Of a stretch of 64,000 nucleotides of DNA, positions 25,077-33,518 are shown one piece after another; position 1 is the stretch's first letter, and every line of letters starts with the position of its first letter. Location: the NCBI RefSeq assembly GCF_016741855.1, contig NZ_JAERRH010000011.1, positions 62,001 to 126,000 on the forward strand, written 5' to 3'. A program made the position numbers and the translations under genes. A model generated the notes under the pieces. The model was not told the DNA's origin, searched no databases, and saw only the letters and a list, made by a program, of their open reading frames with translations. This stretch comes from Streptomyces musisoli (GTDB lineage Bacteria; Actinomycetota; Actinomycetes; Streptomycetales; Streptomycetaceae).

Positions 25077-26612
25077 CTAGCGGTCCCCGAAGACGGTGCG
25101 GTGCCAGTCCTTCTCGGCCACCGCCGTGTTGTCGAACATTACGTGCTTGACCTGCGTGTATTCCTCGAAGGAGTACGCCGACATGTCCTTGCCGAAGCCC
25201 GAGGCCTTGTAGCCGCCGTGCGGCATCTCGCTGATGATCGGGATGTGGTCGTTCACCCAGACGCAGCCCGCCTTGATCTCGCGGGTGGCCCGGTTCGCGC
25301 GGTAGACGTTCGCGCTCCACGCGGAGGCGGCGAGGCCGTACGGGGTGTCATTGGCCAGCCGGATGCCCTCATCATCGCTGTCGAACGGCAGTACGACCAG
25401 TACCGGACCGAAGATCTCCGACTGGACGATCTCGCTGTCCTGGGCCGCGTCGGCGACCAGGGTGGGCCGGTAGTAGGCACCCTTCCCCAGATCACCCTGC
25501 GGGGCCTCGCCGCCGGTCACCACGCGCGCATAGGCACGCGCGCGGTCCACGAAGGCGGCGACCCGGTCGCGCTGGACGTGCGAGATCAGCGGTCCGAGGT
25601 CGGTACCGGGCGCGAACGGGTCCCCGAGCCGCACGGTCTCCATCAGCGCGGCCGTCCGCTCCACGAACGCCTCGTACAGCGGACGCTGCACGTACGCGCG
25701 CGTGGCGGCCGTGCAGTCCTGCCCGGTGTTGATGAGCGCGCCCGCGACCGCGCCGTGCGCGGCGGCCTCCAGGTCGGCGTCGTCGAAGACCACGAAGGGC
25801 GCCTTGCCGCCCAGCTCCAGGTGCAGCCGCTTGACGGTGGCGGTGGCGACCTCGGCGACGCGCTTGCCGACGGCTGTGGACCCGGTGAAGGAGGTCATCA
25901 CGACGTCCGGGTGCCCGACCAGGTGCTCGCCGGCCTCCTTCCCGGTCCCGGTGACGATGTTGATCACGCCGTCCGGGATGCCCGCGTCCGTGGCGGCCTG
26001 GGCGAACAGCAGCGAGGTCAGGGGCGTCAGCTCGGCGGGCTTGAGGACGATCGTGTTGCCGGCGGCGATCGCCGGCAGGATCTTCCAGGCGGCCATCTGG
26101 AGCGGGTAGTTCCAGGGCGCGATGGACCCGACGACTCCGATGGGCTCGCGCCGGATGTACGACGTGTGGTCGCCGGAGTACTCACCGGCGGACTGCCCCT
26201 GCAGATGCCGGGCGGCACCCGCGAAGAAGGCGGTGTTGTCGATGGTCCCGGGCACGTCGAACTCGCGGGTGAGCTTCAGCGGCTTGCCGCACTGGAGGGA
26301 CTCGGCGCGGGCGAAGTCCTCGGCGCGCTCGGCGAGCACGGCGGCGAACCGGTGCAGCGCGTCCGAGCGCTCGCCCGGCGTGGCGGCGGCCCAGGCCGGG
26401 AACGCCTCGCGCGCGGCGGCGACGGCCGCGTCGACGTCGTCGGTGCCGGCCAGCTCGTAGGTGTACACCTCCTCGCCGGTGGCGGGGTCGACCACGGCGT
26501 GGTGGCGGCCCGAGGTGCCCTTCGTCAGCCGCCCCGCGATGAACTGCGCGCCGTCGGCGAAACGGTCCTGCGCGGGAAATCGTTCCGGGGTGGCGGTGCC
26601 CGGGTTGTGCAT
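25077..26612 (-). CDS. Aminoaldehyde dehydrogenase, first gene of the polyamine operon
   Basis: 511-residue ALDH. Catalytic Cys in NTGQDCTAATR, base Glu in LELGGKAP, cofactor region IAPWNYPLQ. This pattern is that of gamma-aminobutyraldehyde and betaine aldehyde dehydrogenases. With the transporter and amine oxidase downstream it should oxidise 4-aminobutyraldehyde or its gamma-glutamyl form to GABA. ATG at 26612 has GGAGGAG six bases upstream. Gap to the binding-protein gene is 53 bases. Confidence 0.92.
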   Translation of the reverse strand: MHNPGTATPERFPAQDRFADGAQFIAGRLTKGTSGRHHAVVDPATGEEVYTYELAGTDDVDAAVAAAREAFPAWAAATPGERSDALHRFAAVLAERAEDFARAESLQCGKPLKLTREFDVPGTIDNTAFFAGAARHLQGQSAGEYSGDHTSYIRREPIGVVGSIAPWNYPLQMAAWKILPAIAAGNTIVLKPAELTPLTSLLFAQAATDAGIPDGVINIVTGTGKEAGEHLVGHPDVVMTSFTGSTAVGKRVAEVATATVKRLHLELGGKAPFVVFDDADLEAAAHGAVAGALINTGQDCTAATRAYVQRPLYEAFVERTAALMETVRLGDPFAPGTDLGPLISHVQRDRVAAFVDRARAYARVVTGGEAPQGDLGKGAYYRPTLVADAAQDSEIVQSEIFGPVLVVLPFDSDDEGIRLANDTPYGLAASAWSANVYRANRATREIKAGCVWVNDHIPIISEMPHGGYKASGFGKDMSAYSFEEYTQVKHVMFDNTAVAEKDWHRTVFGDR

Positions 26613-26704
26613 GTCGCTCTCCTCCGCCGTTCGCCCCGTCGCGGGGGTGGGTGGCGTAGCTCCAGCTCGATTTGAGTGCCGATCCTGGCAGAGCAATAGG
26701 ACTC

Positions 26705-26748
26705 CAACAAGTGATTCCGTTGTTGCCTTTTGGTTACGCGACGGAATC
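26705..26748 (-). promoter_or_regulatory. Inverted repeats in the polyamine operon promoter region
   Basis: In an unusually AT-rich patch 93-136 bases upstream of the operon start: CAACAA (26705-26710) pairs with TTGTTG (26720-26725), and GATTCCGT (26713-26720) pairs with ACGGAATC (26741-26748). Such symmetry in a promoter suggests regulator sites, possibly for the Lrp/AsnC or PucR protein of this region. Confidence 0.4.
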
Positions 26749-26820
26749 TGTCGACCAGGTGTCGAGTCAGGATGGAAAAGGACGGACGGACTGTCAGTGG
26801 TGCGTGCCACACTCGCGTGC

Positions 26821-27384
26821 ATGGGAAAGATCGACGGGTTGGAAGCCCTGATCAGTAAGGTCCGGGCGGGTGACCGGATCAAGTACCTCTACTTCTGGGG
26901 GCACCGTCCGCGGCCCGACGGCCGGGTCGGCGCGAGCTGCCTGAGCCAGTGGTGGCCGTCACCGTTCGCGGTGGACGGTGTGCGGTACGCGACGGCCGAG
27001 CACTGGATGATGGCCGGCAAGGCCCGCCTGTTCGGGGACGCGGAGGCGGAGCGCCGGGTGCTGGCCGCGGAGCATCCCGCCGAGGCGAAGAAGGCGGGGC
27101 GGCTGGTCCGGGACTTCGACCAGGAGACGTGGGAGCGGGAACGCTTCCGGATCGTGGTGGAGGGCAGCGTGCACAAGTTCGCGGCCCATGCCGATCTCGG
27201 GCGCTTCCTGCTGAACACCGGGGACCGCGTGCTGGTGGAGGCGAGCCCCGTGGACCGGATATGGGGCATCGGCCTGTCCGCGGACGACGCGGCGGCCGCG
27301 GAGCCGGAGCGCTGGCAGGGCCTGAACCTGCTGGGCTTCGCACTGATGGAGGCGCGGGAACGGCTGGCGGGCACAGGCGCGTAG
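26821..27384 (+). CDS. NADAR-family protein (YbiA/riboflavin-intermediate N-glycosidase type)
   Basis: 187 residues. Shows the NADAR features: YFWGH near the start, FAVDGVRYATAEHWMMAGKARLFGD, and the C-terminal DRIWGIGLSADD. Family members hydrolyse N-glycosidic bonds of early riboflavin intermediates or ADP-ribosyl adducts. No Shine-Dalgarno precedes ATG 26821; CACACT lies seven bases upstream, so a leaderless transcript is plausible. Divergent from the polyamine operon. Confidence 0.88.
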   Translation: MGKIDGLEALISKVRAGDRIKYLYFWGHRPRPDGRVGASCLSQWWPSPFAVDGVRYATAEHWMMAGKARLFGDAEAERRVLAAEHPAEAKKAGRLVRDFDQETWERERFRIVVEGSVHKFAAHADLGRFLLNTGDRVLVEASPVDRIWGIGLSADDAAAAEPERWQGLNLLGFALMEARERLAGTGA

Positions 27385-27414
27385 CCCTGCGGGGCTTCCG
27401 CCGGGGAGGTGGGG

Positions 27415-27494
27415 GCTCGGGGTTACGGGCGCTCGGGGTTACGGGCGCTCGGGGTTACGGGCGCTCGGGGTTACGGGCGCTCGGGGTTACGGGG
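27415..27494. repeat. Tandem array of five 16-bp units
   Basis: Unit GCTCGGGGTTACGGGC begins at 27415, 27431, 27447, 27463 and 27479; the first four are identical. It starts 30 bases past the NADAR stop. No gene in it. Confidence 0.95.
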
Positions 27495-27601
27495 GTCGAG
27501 AGCCCGGGACCCGGAGGCTACGGGGCCACGAAGTTGCGGGGCCACGAAGTTCGGGGCTCGGAGTCGCGGGACCACGGAGCTACGGGGCTCGGAGCCGCGG
27601 G

Positions 27602-27874
27602 CCCCGATACTGCGGCGCTTCGACGTGTGGGGGCTCAAAGCCGCGGGCTCGGATTTGCGGGGCTCCGGGTTGCATGGCCGGGGAGTTCCGGACCCCGACA
27701 TTGCGGCGCTTCGACGTGCGGGGGCTCAAAGCTGCGGGCTCGGATTTACGCGGCTCCGGATTGCGTGCGCTGGGAGTTGCGGACCCCGACATTGCGGCGC
27801 TTCGACGTGCGGGGGGTCAAAGGTGCGGGCTCGGTCTGCGCGGCTCGAAGCTGCTGGGGCTTCGAGCCGGGCCG
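27602..27874. repeat. Three degenerate copies of a 91-bp direct repeat
   Basis: The landmark CCCCGAYAYTGCGGCGCTTC begins at 27602, 27693 and 27784, giving a constant 91-bp period. Copies share GTGGGGGCTCAAAG-like and GCGGGCTCGGATTT segments and diverge near their ends. With the 16-bp array this fills the whole 513-base gap between the two convergent genes ending at 27384 and 27898. Confidence 0.85.
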
Positions 27875-27897
27875 TTGACGGCCGGCCCCGCTCCGCG

Positions 27898-29154
27898 TCA
27901 GGTGCGGGTCGCGACGATCACGATGAAGAAGGCCAGCGCCAGGACGATGCCCGCCCCGCCGCAGATGAGGCCGGCCAGGGCCACGCCCGGGTTGTTCGCC
28001 TCGCCGCGGCGGGCCTTGGCCCTGCCTACGGCGCCGAAGATCACCGCCAGGATGCCCAGCACGATGGCGATCGGCCACAGCAGGAAGCCGGCCGAGGAAA
28101 GGATGCCCAGCACCAGTGCGGCCGTCCCCATGCCGTTGCTGGGGACCGGCTGCATGCCGGGCCAGCCGTAGCCGTAGCCGTGGGCGGCGGGGTAGGGGGC
28201 GCCTGGGGCACCGCCGTACGGCGCGTACGACGCGTGCGGCGGGCCCGGGAAGCCGTACGCCGGGGCGCTGCCCGGGTAGCCGTAGGGCACCTGTCCGGGA
28301 CCGTCGGGGGCGATGGGCGGCGGGGGCACCGGTTCCGCTCCCCCGTGCGGCGCCGTGGGGGACGCCGGCGGGGCGAAGGGGTTCACCGGGGCGGCCGATG
28401 CGGACGAGGGGGGTGCGAAGGGATTCGCCGGAGACGTGGGCGCGGGCGCGGGAGGCGCGAAGGGGTCCGGCTGGTGCGCAGAGGCCGGGGGTGCGAAGGG
28501 GTTCGGCTGCGACACGGCCGCCGGGGGCGCGAACGGGTTCGGCTGGGGCGCGGAGGCCGGCGGGGCGAACGGGTTCGATTGATGTGCGGACGCCGGGGGC
28601 GCGAACGGGTTCGGCTCGGGCGTGAACTGGGTCGGCTGGGGCGCGGAGGCCGGCGGGGCGAACGGGTTCGGCTGCGACACGGCCGCCGGGGGCGCGAAGG
28701 GATTCGGCTGGGGCGCGGAGGGATTCGGGGGGTGCGCGGAGGCCGGGGACGCCGTCCCGTCGGCGGGGCTGGCCCAGGGCGCCGGGGCGGCATCGGTGGG
28801 CCGGGCCGGAGCCGGGTGCGCCGGCTGGGCGGCCGAGTCCTGCTGGTCGTGGCCGGAACCGGGGGCCGAGGCCGCGCCCCACGGCGATACCTCATCCTGT
28901 GCCGGTGCCGCGTCCCGCAACGGAGCCGTGTCCCGCGCCGATGCCTCGTCCTGCGCGGATGGCTCCTCCCGCAACGGAGCCGCAGCCCGTGCCGACGCCC
29001 GTGCCGACGCCTCGTCGTGCGCCGATGCCTCGTCGTCCGCCGGTGCCTCGTCCGTGGTCGGCGTCGTCTCCTTGTCCAGGGACACACGGGGTATCGCGGA
29101 CCCGAGCCCGGCGGCCTGCTCCCCGGACGTGGACTGCGGCACCTCGTCGGACAT
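27898..29154 (-). CDS. DUF4190 membrane protein with long NPFAPP repeat region
   Basis: 418 residues. Residues 1-130 are acidic and Ala/Asp-rich with repeats of DEASA type; about 140-270 contain ten copies of PNPFAPP or close variants with Ala/Ser/Gln spacers; about 275-330 are Gly/Pro/Tyr-rich; and the C-terminus has two membrane helices (ALVLGILSSAGFLLWPIAIVLG; ALAGLICGGAGIVLALAFF) of the DUF4190 type. The N-terminal region is probably a disordered cytoplasmic domain. ATG at 29154 follows AGAGGGG at 11 bases. Function unknown. Confidence 0.85.
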   Translation of the reverse strand: MSDEVPQSTSGEQAAGLGSAIPRVSLDKETTPTTDEAPADDEASAHDEASARASARAAAPLREEPSAQDEASARDTAPLRDAAPAQDEVSPWGAASAPGSGHDQQDSAAQPAHPAPARPTDAAPAPWASPADGTASPASAHPPNPSAPQPNPFAPPAAVSQPNPFAPPASAPQPTQFTPEPNPFAPPASAHQSNPFAPPASAPQPNPFAPPAAVSQPNPFAPPASAHQPDPFAPPAPAPTSPANPFAPPSSASAAPVNPFAPPASPTAPHGGAEPVPPPPIAPDGPGQVPYGYPGSAPAYGFPGPPHASYAPYGGAPGAPYPAAHGYGYGWPGMQPVPSNGMGTAALVLGILSSAGFLLWPIAIVLGILAVIFGAVGRAKARRGEANNPGVALAGLICGGAGIVLALAFFIVIVATRT

Positions 29155-29315
29155 GGCGGATGAACCCCTCTGCTGGACGTCCCGTCATGCTACGGGCAGG
29201 CCGGTGGACCACGGCCCGGGGCCTACGATGATCCCGCGCCACCGATCAGCCGATCACCGCGCCCGGACCACGGACCACCGACCTGGTCCGCGGGCGCCCT
29301 TCCGGGGAGGACCCC

Positions 29316-30383
29316 TTGACCGACACCTCCGTACCCGCCGCCGGGACCGCCGACCGCGATCTGCGCGCCTTCATCGCCGGACTGCCCAAGGCCGAACTGC
29401 ACGTCCACCATGTCGGCTCCGCCTCCCCCCGCATCGTCTCGGAACTGGCCGCCCGCCACCCCGATTCCAAGGTCCCCACCGATGCCGAGGCCCTGGTCGA
29501 CTACTTCACCTTCACCGACTTCGCGCACTTCATCGAGGTGTATCTGTCGGTCGTGGACCTCATCCGCACCCCGGAGGACGTCCGGCTGCTCACCTTCGAG
29601 GTGGCCCGCGACCTGGCCCGGCAGCAGGTGCGGTACGCCGAGCTGACCATCACCCCCTTCTCCTCCACCCGGCGCGGCATCGAGGAGCGGGCCTTCATGG
29701 ACGCGATCGAGGACGCCCGGAAGGCCGCCGAGGCCGAGTTCGGAACCGTGCTGCGCTGGTGCTTCGACATCCCCGGCGAGGCCGGTCTGGAGGCGGCCGA
29801 GGAGACGACGCGGCTGGCCACCGAGGACCGGATCCGCCCGGAGGGCCTGGTGTCGTTCGGGCTCGGCGGGCCGGAGATCGGCGTGCCCCGGCCGCAGTTC
29901 AAGCCGTACTTCGACCGGGCCATAGCCGCCGGGCTGCGCTCCGTGCCGCACGCCGGGGAGACGACCGGCCCGGAGACGGTCTGGGACGCGCTCAACGAGC
30001 TGCGCGCCGAGCGGATCGGGCACGGCACCAGCTCGGCGCAGGACCCGAAACTGCTCGCCCACCTCGCCGAGCACCGCATTCCGCTGGAGGTCTGCCCGAC
30101 CTCCAACATCGCCACCCGCGCGGTGCGCACCCTGGAGGAGCACCCGATAAGGGAGTTCGCGCGGGCCGGCGTCGTGGTGACCATCAACTCCGACGACCCG
30201 CCGATGTTCGGCACCGACCTGAACAACGAGTACGCGGTGGCCGCCCGCCTCCTGGAACTCGACGAGCGCGGCCTGGCCGGCCTCGCGAAGAACGCCGTGG
30301 AAGCCTCCTTCCTGGACGCGGCGGGCAAGGCGCGGATCGCGCAGGAGATCGACGCCTACACCACCACCTGGCTCGCCCGCTGA
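29316..30383 (+). CDS. Adenosine deaminase-family hydrolase
   Basis: 355 residues of the amidohydrolase fold. Metal ligands: HVH in AELHVHHVGS, HAGETTG, and the paired Asp in INSDDPP; substrate region GHGTS. The usual HxHLDG is replaced by HVHHVGS. Family members deaminate adenosine; some actinobacterial relatives deaminate aminodeoxyfutalosine in the futalosine menaquinone pathway, which is a real alternative here. TTG at 29316 is the start because GGGGAGG ends five bases upstream and no ATG or GTG fits. Confidence 0.88.
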   Translation: MTDTSVPAAGTADRDLRAFIAGLPKAELHVHHVGSASPRIVSELAARHPDSKVPTDAEALVDYFTFTDFAHFIEVYLSVVDLIRTPEDVRLLTFEVARDLARQQVRYAELTITPFSSTRRGIEERAFMDAIEDARKAAEAEFGTVLRWCFDIPGEAGLEAAEETTRLATEDRIRPEGLVSFGLGGPEIGVPRPQFKPYFDRAIAAGLRSVPHAGETTGPETVWDALNELRAERIGHGTSSAQDPKLLAHLAEHRIPLEVCPTSNIATRAVRTLEEHPIREFARAGVVVTINSDDPPMFGTDLNNEYAVAARLLELDERGLAGLAKNAVEASFLDAAGKARIAQEIDAYTTTWLAR

Positions 30384-30678
30384 GCCACGTGGCCCGCGCG
30401 AGCCCCGGACCCTCGCCAACCCCGGGCCCCTGTGACCCCGTGGCCCGTACGGGCTTCGGGACCGCACGTCCCCCAAGCCCGCACGAACCCGGGGACCGCA
30501 CGACCCCCAAGCCGCACGAACCCCGCGACCGCACGAGCCCCAAGCCCGCACGAGCTCCAAGCCCGCACGAACCCGGGACCGCGCGACCCCCAAGCCGCAC
30601 GAACCCCGGGACCGTGCGGGCCCGGGGACCGCGTGCCCTGGGCCCGTGCGGTCCGAGGGGGCGGCCACAATGGGGGCC
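30384..30678. repeat. Degenerate repeat spacer of GCACGAACCCCGGGACCG type
   Basis: The 295 bases between the deaminase and the phosphodiesterase contain about eight imperfect copies of a 30-ish bp motif (GCACGAACCCC, GGGACCGCACGA, CCCCAAGCC blocks). No gene. A CACAAT hexamer at 30666-30671 probably serves as the -10 of the next gene. Confidence 0.75.
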
Positions 30679-31365
30679 ATGCAGACCGTGACCGCCGTGG
30701 CCCACCGCGGCGACCCCTACCGCTTCCGCGAGAACACCCTCGACTCGCTGCGTTCCGCGCTCGACCAGGGCGCGGACGCCGTCGAGATCGACGTACGGCT
30801 CACCCGCGACGGCGTGCCCGTGCTGCTGCACGACGAGACGCTCCAGCGGCTGTGGGAGGTCGGCCGGCCACTGGGCGCGCTGTCCGCCGAAGAGGTGCGC
30901 GGGCTCACGGCCGGTGGCGTGCCGACGCTCGTGGAGGCGCTGGCCGCGACCGGTGACAGCCGGGTGATGGTGGACCTGTGCGGGCGGATCGACCGCAGGA
31001 CGGTCGAGCGGACCCTGGACGTGGTGCGGCAGAGCGGAGCCGGGGACCGCGTGTACTACAGCGCGGACGCGGAGGCGATGCTCGCTGTCCGCGCCGCCGA
31101 CCCGGCCGCCGAGATCGCCCTGACCTGGACGAGCCTGGCCCCGCCCCGGCCCGCGCTGCTGGCCGTGATCCGCCCGCGCTGGCTCAACTACCGCTTCTCC
31201 CTGGTGAGCCGGGAGCTGGCGGCCCGTGTGCACCGCGACGGACACCTCCTGTCCGTGTGGACGCCGGACACGCGCCGTTCCATGAGCCGTCTGCTGGACC
31301 TCGGCGTCGACTCGATCACGACGAACCGGATCGACGTACTGCAGACCCTGCGCTCCCCGGTCTAG
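30679..31365 (+). CDS. Glycerophosphodiester phosphodiesterase (GDPD family)
   Basis: 228 residues. The GDPD barrel begins AHRGDPYRFRENT and continues VEIDVRLTRDGVPVLLHDE, giving the catalytic His pair and the metal-binding Glu/Asp. Hydrolyses glycerophosphodiesters to glycerol 3-phosphate and an alcohol, probably recycling membrane lipid headgroups. No signal peptide. ATG at 30679 is preferred as a leaderless start: CACAAT lies seven bases upstream. An in-frame ATG at 30670 overlaps that hexamer. Confidence 0.88.
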   Translation: MQTVTAVAHRGDPYRFRENTLDSLRSALDQGADAVEIDVRLTRDGVPVLLHDETLQRLWEVGRPLGALSAEEVRGLTAGGVPTLVEALAATGDSRVMVDLCGRIDRRTVERTLDVVRQSGAGDRVYYSADAEAMLAVRAADPAAEIALTWTSLAPPRPALLAVIRPRWLNYRFSLVSRELAARVHRDGHLLSVWTPDTRRSMSRLLDLGVDSITTNRIDVLQTLRSPV

Positions 31366-31822
31366 CCCCCGGCGCACTCCGGCGGGGACGCGAGGACCCG
31401 GGCGCCCGCGAAGTCGTGGCCGCCCAGAACCACCACGACCACGAGCGCCCGGCGACCTTCACAGCGCCGCGCATGTGCCCGGCCACCCTCGCTGCACCGC
31501 GCATGCGCCCGGCCACCGCCACCGCACCGCGCATGCGCCCGGCCACCCTCGCAGCACCGCGCATGCGCCCGGCCACCGCCACCGCACCGCGCATGCGCCC
31601 GTCGCGCACCGCTCGTCAGAGATGGGCCCGTCGGCAAGGGCCGGTCGGGCTGAGGCCGGTCGGGCCACCCGTAGGGGCTGCCCCGGACAACTTCCCTGAT
31701 GGGCATGCTGGTTGATCGGGGGCGGACCAGGGTCGCAGGCCCTCCTGGATGAGGATCCGGACGGCGGAGCGCCGCCGCAGGATGATCACGCAACCGCACC
31801 CGATCTCCTCCAGGAGCCCATC
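31366..31822. repeat. Spacer with 30-bp tandem array
   Basis: 457 bases without a gene. CCGCGCATGCGCCCGGCCACC begins 30-bp units at 31467, 31497, 31527, 31557 and 31587, with the 9-base ends alternating between CTCGCAGCA and GCCACCGCA. Each unit contains the palindrome GCGCATGCGC. The minus strand reads as a ten-residue peptide repeat, but has no convincing start. Confidence 0.9.
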
Positions 31823-33010
31823 ATGCGCCGTACCAGCCGCTCCACCCTCCTGGCCGCCGGACTCGTCGCCGCACTGGCCGCCGGCCCGCTGGCCGCACCC
31901 GCGTTCGCCGCACCCGCACCGGCCGCCCCCACCACCACAGCCAAAGCCCCGGCCACAGCCAAAGCCACGGCCACTGCCACTGCCACTGCCACGGCCGGCC
32001 CGGATGCCGAGGCCCTGTCCGCTGCGATCGCCGGGCTCCCCGATCACGACGCCACCGCCGCGCTGATCCGCGTCGGCGGTGACGGCACCTGGCGGGGGAC
32101 GGCCGGCGTGCGGGACGTCCGTACCGGGGCGCCGGCCCTGGGCGACGCGCGGTTCCGGGCCGGTTCGGTGACGAAGGTGGTCACCGCGGCCATTGTGCTG
32201 CAACTGGCCGCGGAGGGCCGGATCGACCTCGACGGCACCGTGCAGCACTACATGCCCGACCTGCTCACCAAGGACTTCGCCCCGATCACCGTGCGGCAGC
32301 TGCTGAACTACACCAGCGGCCTGCGCCCGGGCGCGTCCCTCGGTGACACCGTCGAGGAGGGCTACGCGCACCGTTTCGAGACGCTGACACCCCGCCAGGT
32401 CGTGGCGGCCTCCGTCGCCCAGGGGCCGGCGTACACGCCGGGGACGCGGCAGACCTACGGCAACATCCACTACACCGTGCTCGGCATGCTCGTCGAGAAG
32501 GTGACGGGCGACTCGTACGCACACCAGGCGGCGGTACGGATCTTCCGGCCGCTGGGCATGCGGCACAGCTCGTTCCCGGTCGGCGCGGACCCCCGGATCC
32601 ACGGACCGCACAACCGTGGCTACGACTGGATCGACGGCAGGCTGGTCGACGTGACCGACTGGAACATGACCGACCGGTTCGCGGCCGGCGACCTGATCTC
32701 GACCACCGCCGACCTGGAGCGGCTGCTGGTGGGGCTGTTCCGCGGCCGGGTGGTGCCCGAGCCGCAGCTGCGGGAGATGTTCACCGTGCCCGACGTGCCG
32801 GGCGCGTCGTACGGGGCGGGGCTGGAGCGGTTCGAGTTGAACGGCAAGGAGATCTGGGGCAAGACCGGTTCGCGGCCGGGCTACGCCTCGGTCATCGCCG
32901 CGACCCGGGACCTGTCCCGGACCCTGGTCTACTCGGTCGACGCCACGGACGCGAAGGGCGACGGTCAGGCCGTCGCCCAGCGGTTCGGCTTTCCCGCGTT
33001 CAACCGCTGA
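31823..33010 (+). CDS. Secreted serine hydrolase (class C beta-lactamase / D-Ala-D-Ala carboxypeptidase family)
   Basis: 395 residues. A signal peptide ending near AFAA is followed by an Ala/Thr/Lys linker with TATATATA, then the penicillin-binding fold: SVTK at 115-118 (nucleophile Ser 115), YGN in RQTYGNIHY, and the KTG triad in WGKTGSRPGY. Acts on cell-wall D-Ala peptides or other esters/amides outside the cell; true beta-lactamase activity cannot be inferred. ATG at 31823 with CAGGAG six bases upstream. Confidence 0.9.
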   Translation: MRRTSRSTLLAAGLVAALAAGPLAAPAFAAPAPAAPTTTAKAPATAKATATATATATAGPDAEALSAAIAGLPDHDATAALIRVGGDGTWRGTAGVRDVRTGAPALGDARFRAGSVTKVVTAAIVLQLAAEGRIDLDGTVQHYMPDLLTKDFAPITVRQLLNYTSGLRPGASLGDTVEEGYAHRFETLTPRQVVAASVAQGPAYTPGTRQTYGNIHYTVLGMLVEKVTGDSYAHQAAVRIFRPLGMRHSSFPVGADPRIHGPHNRGYDWIDGRLVDVTDWNMTDRFAAGDLISTTADLERLLVGLFRGRVVPEPQLREMFTVPDVPGASYGAGLERFELNGKEIWGKTGSRPGYASVIAATRDLSRTLVYSVDATDAKGDGQAVAQRFGFPAFNR

Positions 33011-33512
33011 CGGCCGGCGCCCCGAGCGCCTCCAGCCGCTTGATCTTCTTTCGCACGACGTGGAGAGGGACGACACCGAAGATCCCGAAGGACATGTCGA
33101 TCAGGCTCCACCAGAAGGGGATCCCGCGGACGGGCCCGCAGACGAGGGCGAGCGGGATGATCCCGGCACAGGCGATCATCCCGAACTCGACGACCCAGAT
33201 GTTGCGGACCGGATCGCGGTACGGGCCGTAGAACGCGACCGCGATGACGAGGTGGGCGAAGGCCAGCCAGTCGGTGCCGTACAGCACGAAGGGGTAGTCG
33301 GCGTCGACTGTGTCCAGCCCCTCCCGCACCCGGGAGATCCACGCCATCAGCCCGGGCAGGTGCTCCGGCACGGACAGCGCGCGCAACGCGCTTTCGGTCC
33401 AGTGCAGTTCGTGGACCAGTGGAAAGGCGGTGGCGCCGCTGAGGACCAGGCACACGACGAAGAGGGCCAGCCACACACGGATGCCCTTGAGCAGGGCGGC
33501 TCTGTCGCTCAT
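33000..33512 (-). CDS. Hypothetical membrane protein, four helices
   Basis: 170 residues with predicted membrane helices at about 10-30, 82-98, 105-128 and 132-150. It contains SVPEHLPGLMAWISRVREGLDTVD and FYGPYRDPVRNIWVVEFG; I do not recognise an enzymatic motif. Convergent with the serine hydrolase, overlapping its last 11 bases. Leaderless: promoter -35 TTGAAC and -10 TACGCT with 17-base spacing lie directly before ATG 33512. Confidence 0.85.
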   Translation of the reverse strand: MSDRAALLKGIRVWLALFVVCLVLSGATAFPLVHELHWTESALRALSVPEHLPGLMAWISRVREGLDTVDADYPFVLYGTDWLAFAHLVIAVAFYGPYRDPVRNIWVVEFGMIACAGIIPLALVCGPVRGIPFWWSLIDMSFGIFGVVPLHVVRKKIKRLEALGAPAVSG

Positions 33513-33518
33513 GGCACG

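Noticed and set aside
27415..27874. CRISPR array
   Set aside because: Repeats are head to tail without unique spacers of constant length, and there are no cas genes.
31316..31609. Minus-strand frame of ten-residue repeats over the 30-bp array
   Set aside because: No ribosome site or family; it starts inside the phosphodiesterase 3' end. Kept as a repeat finding only.
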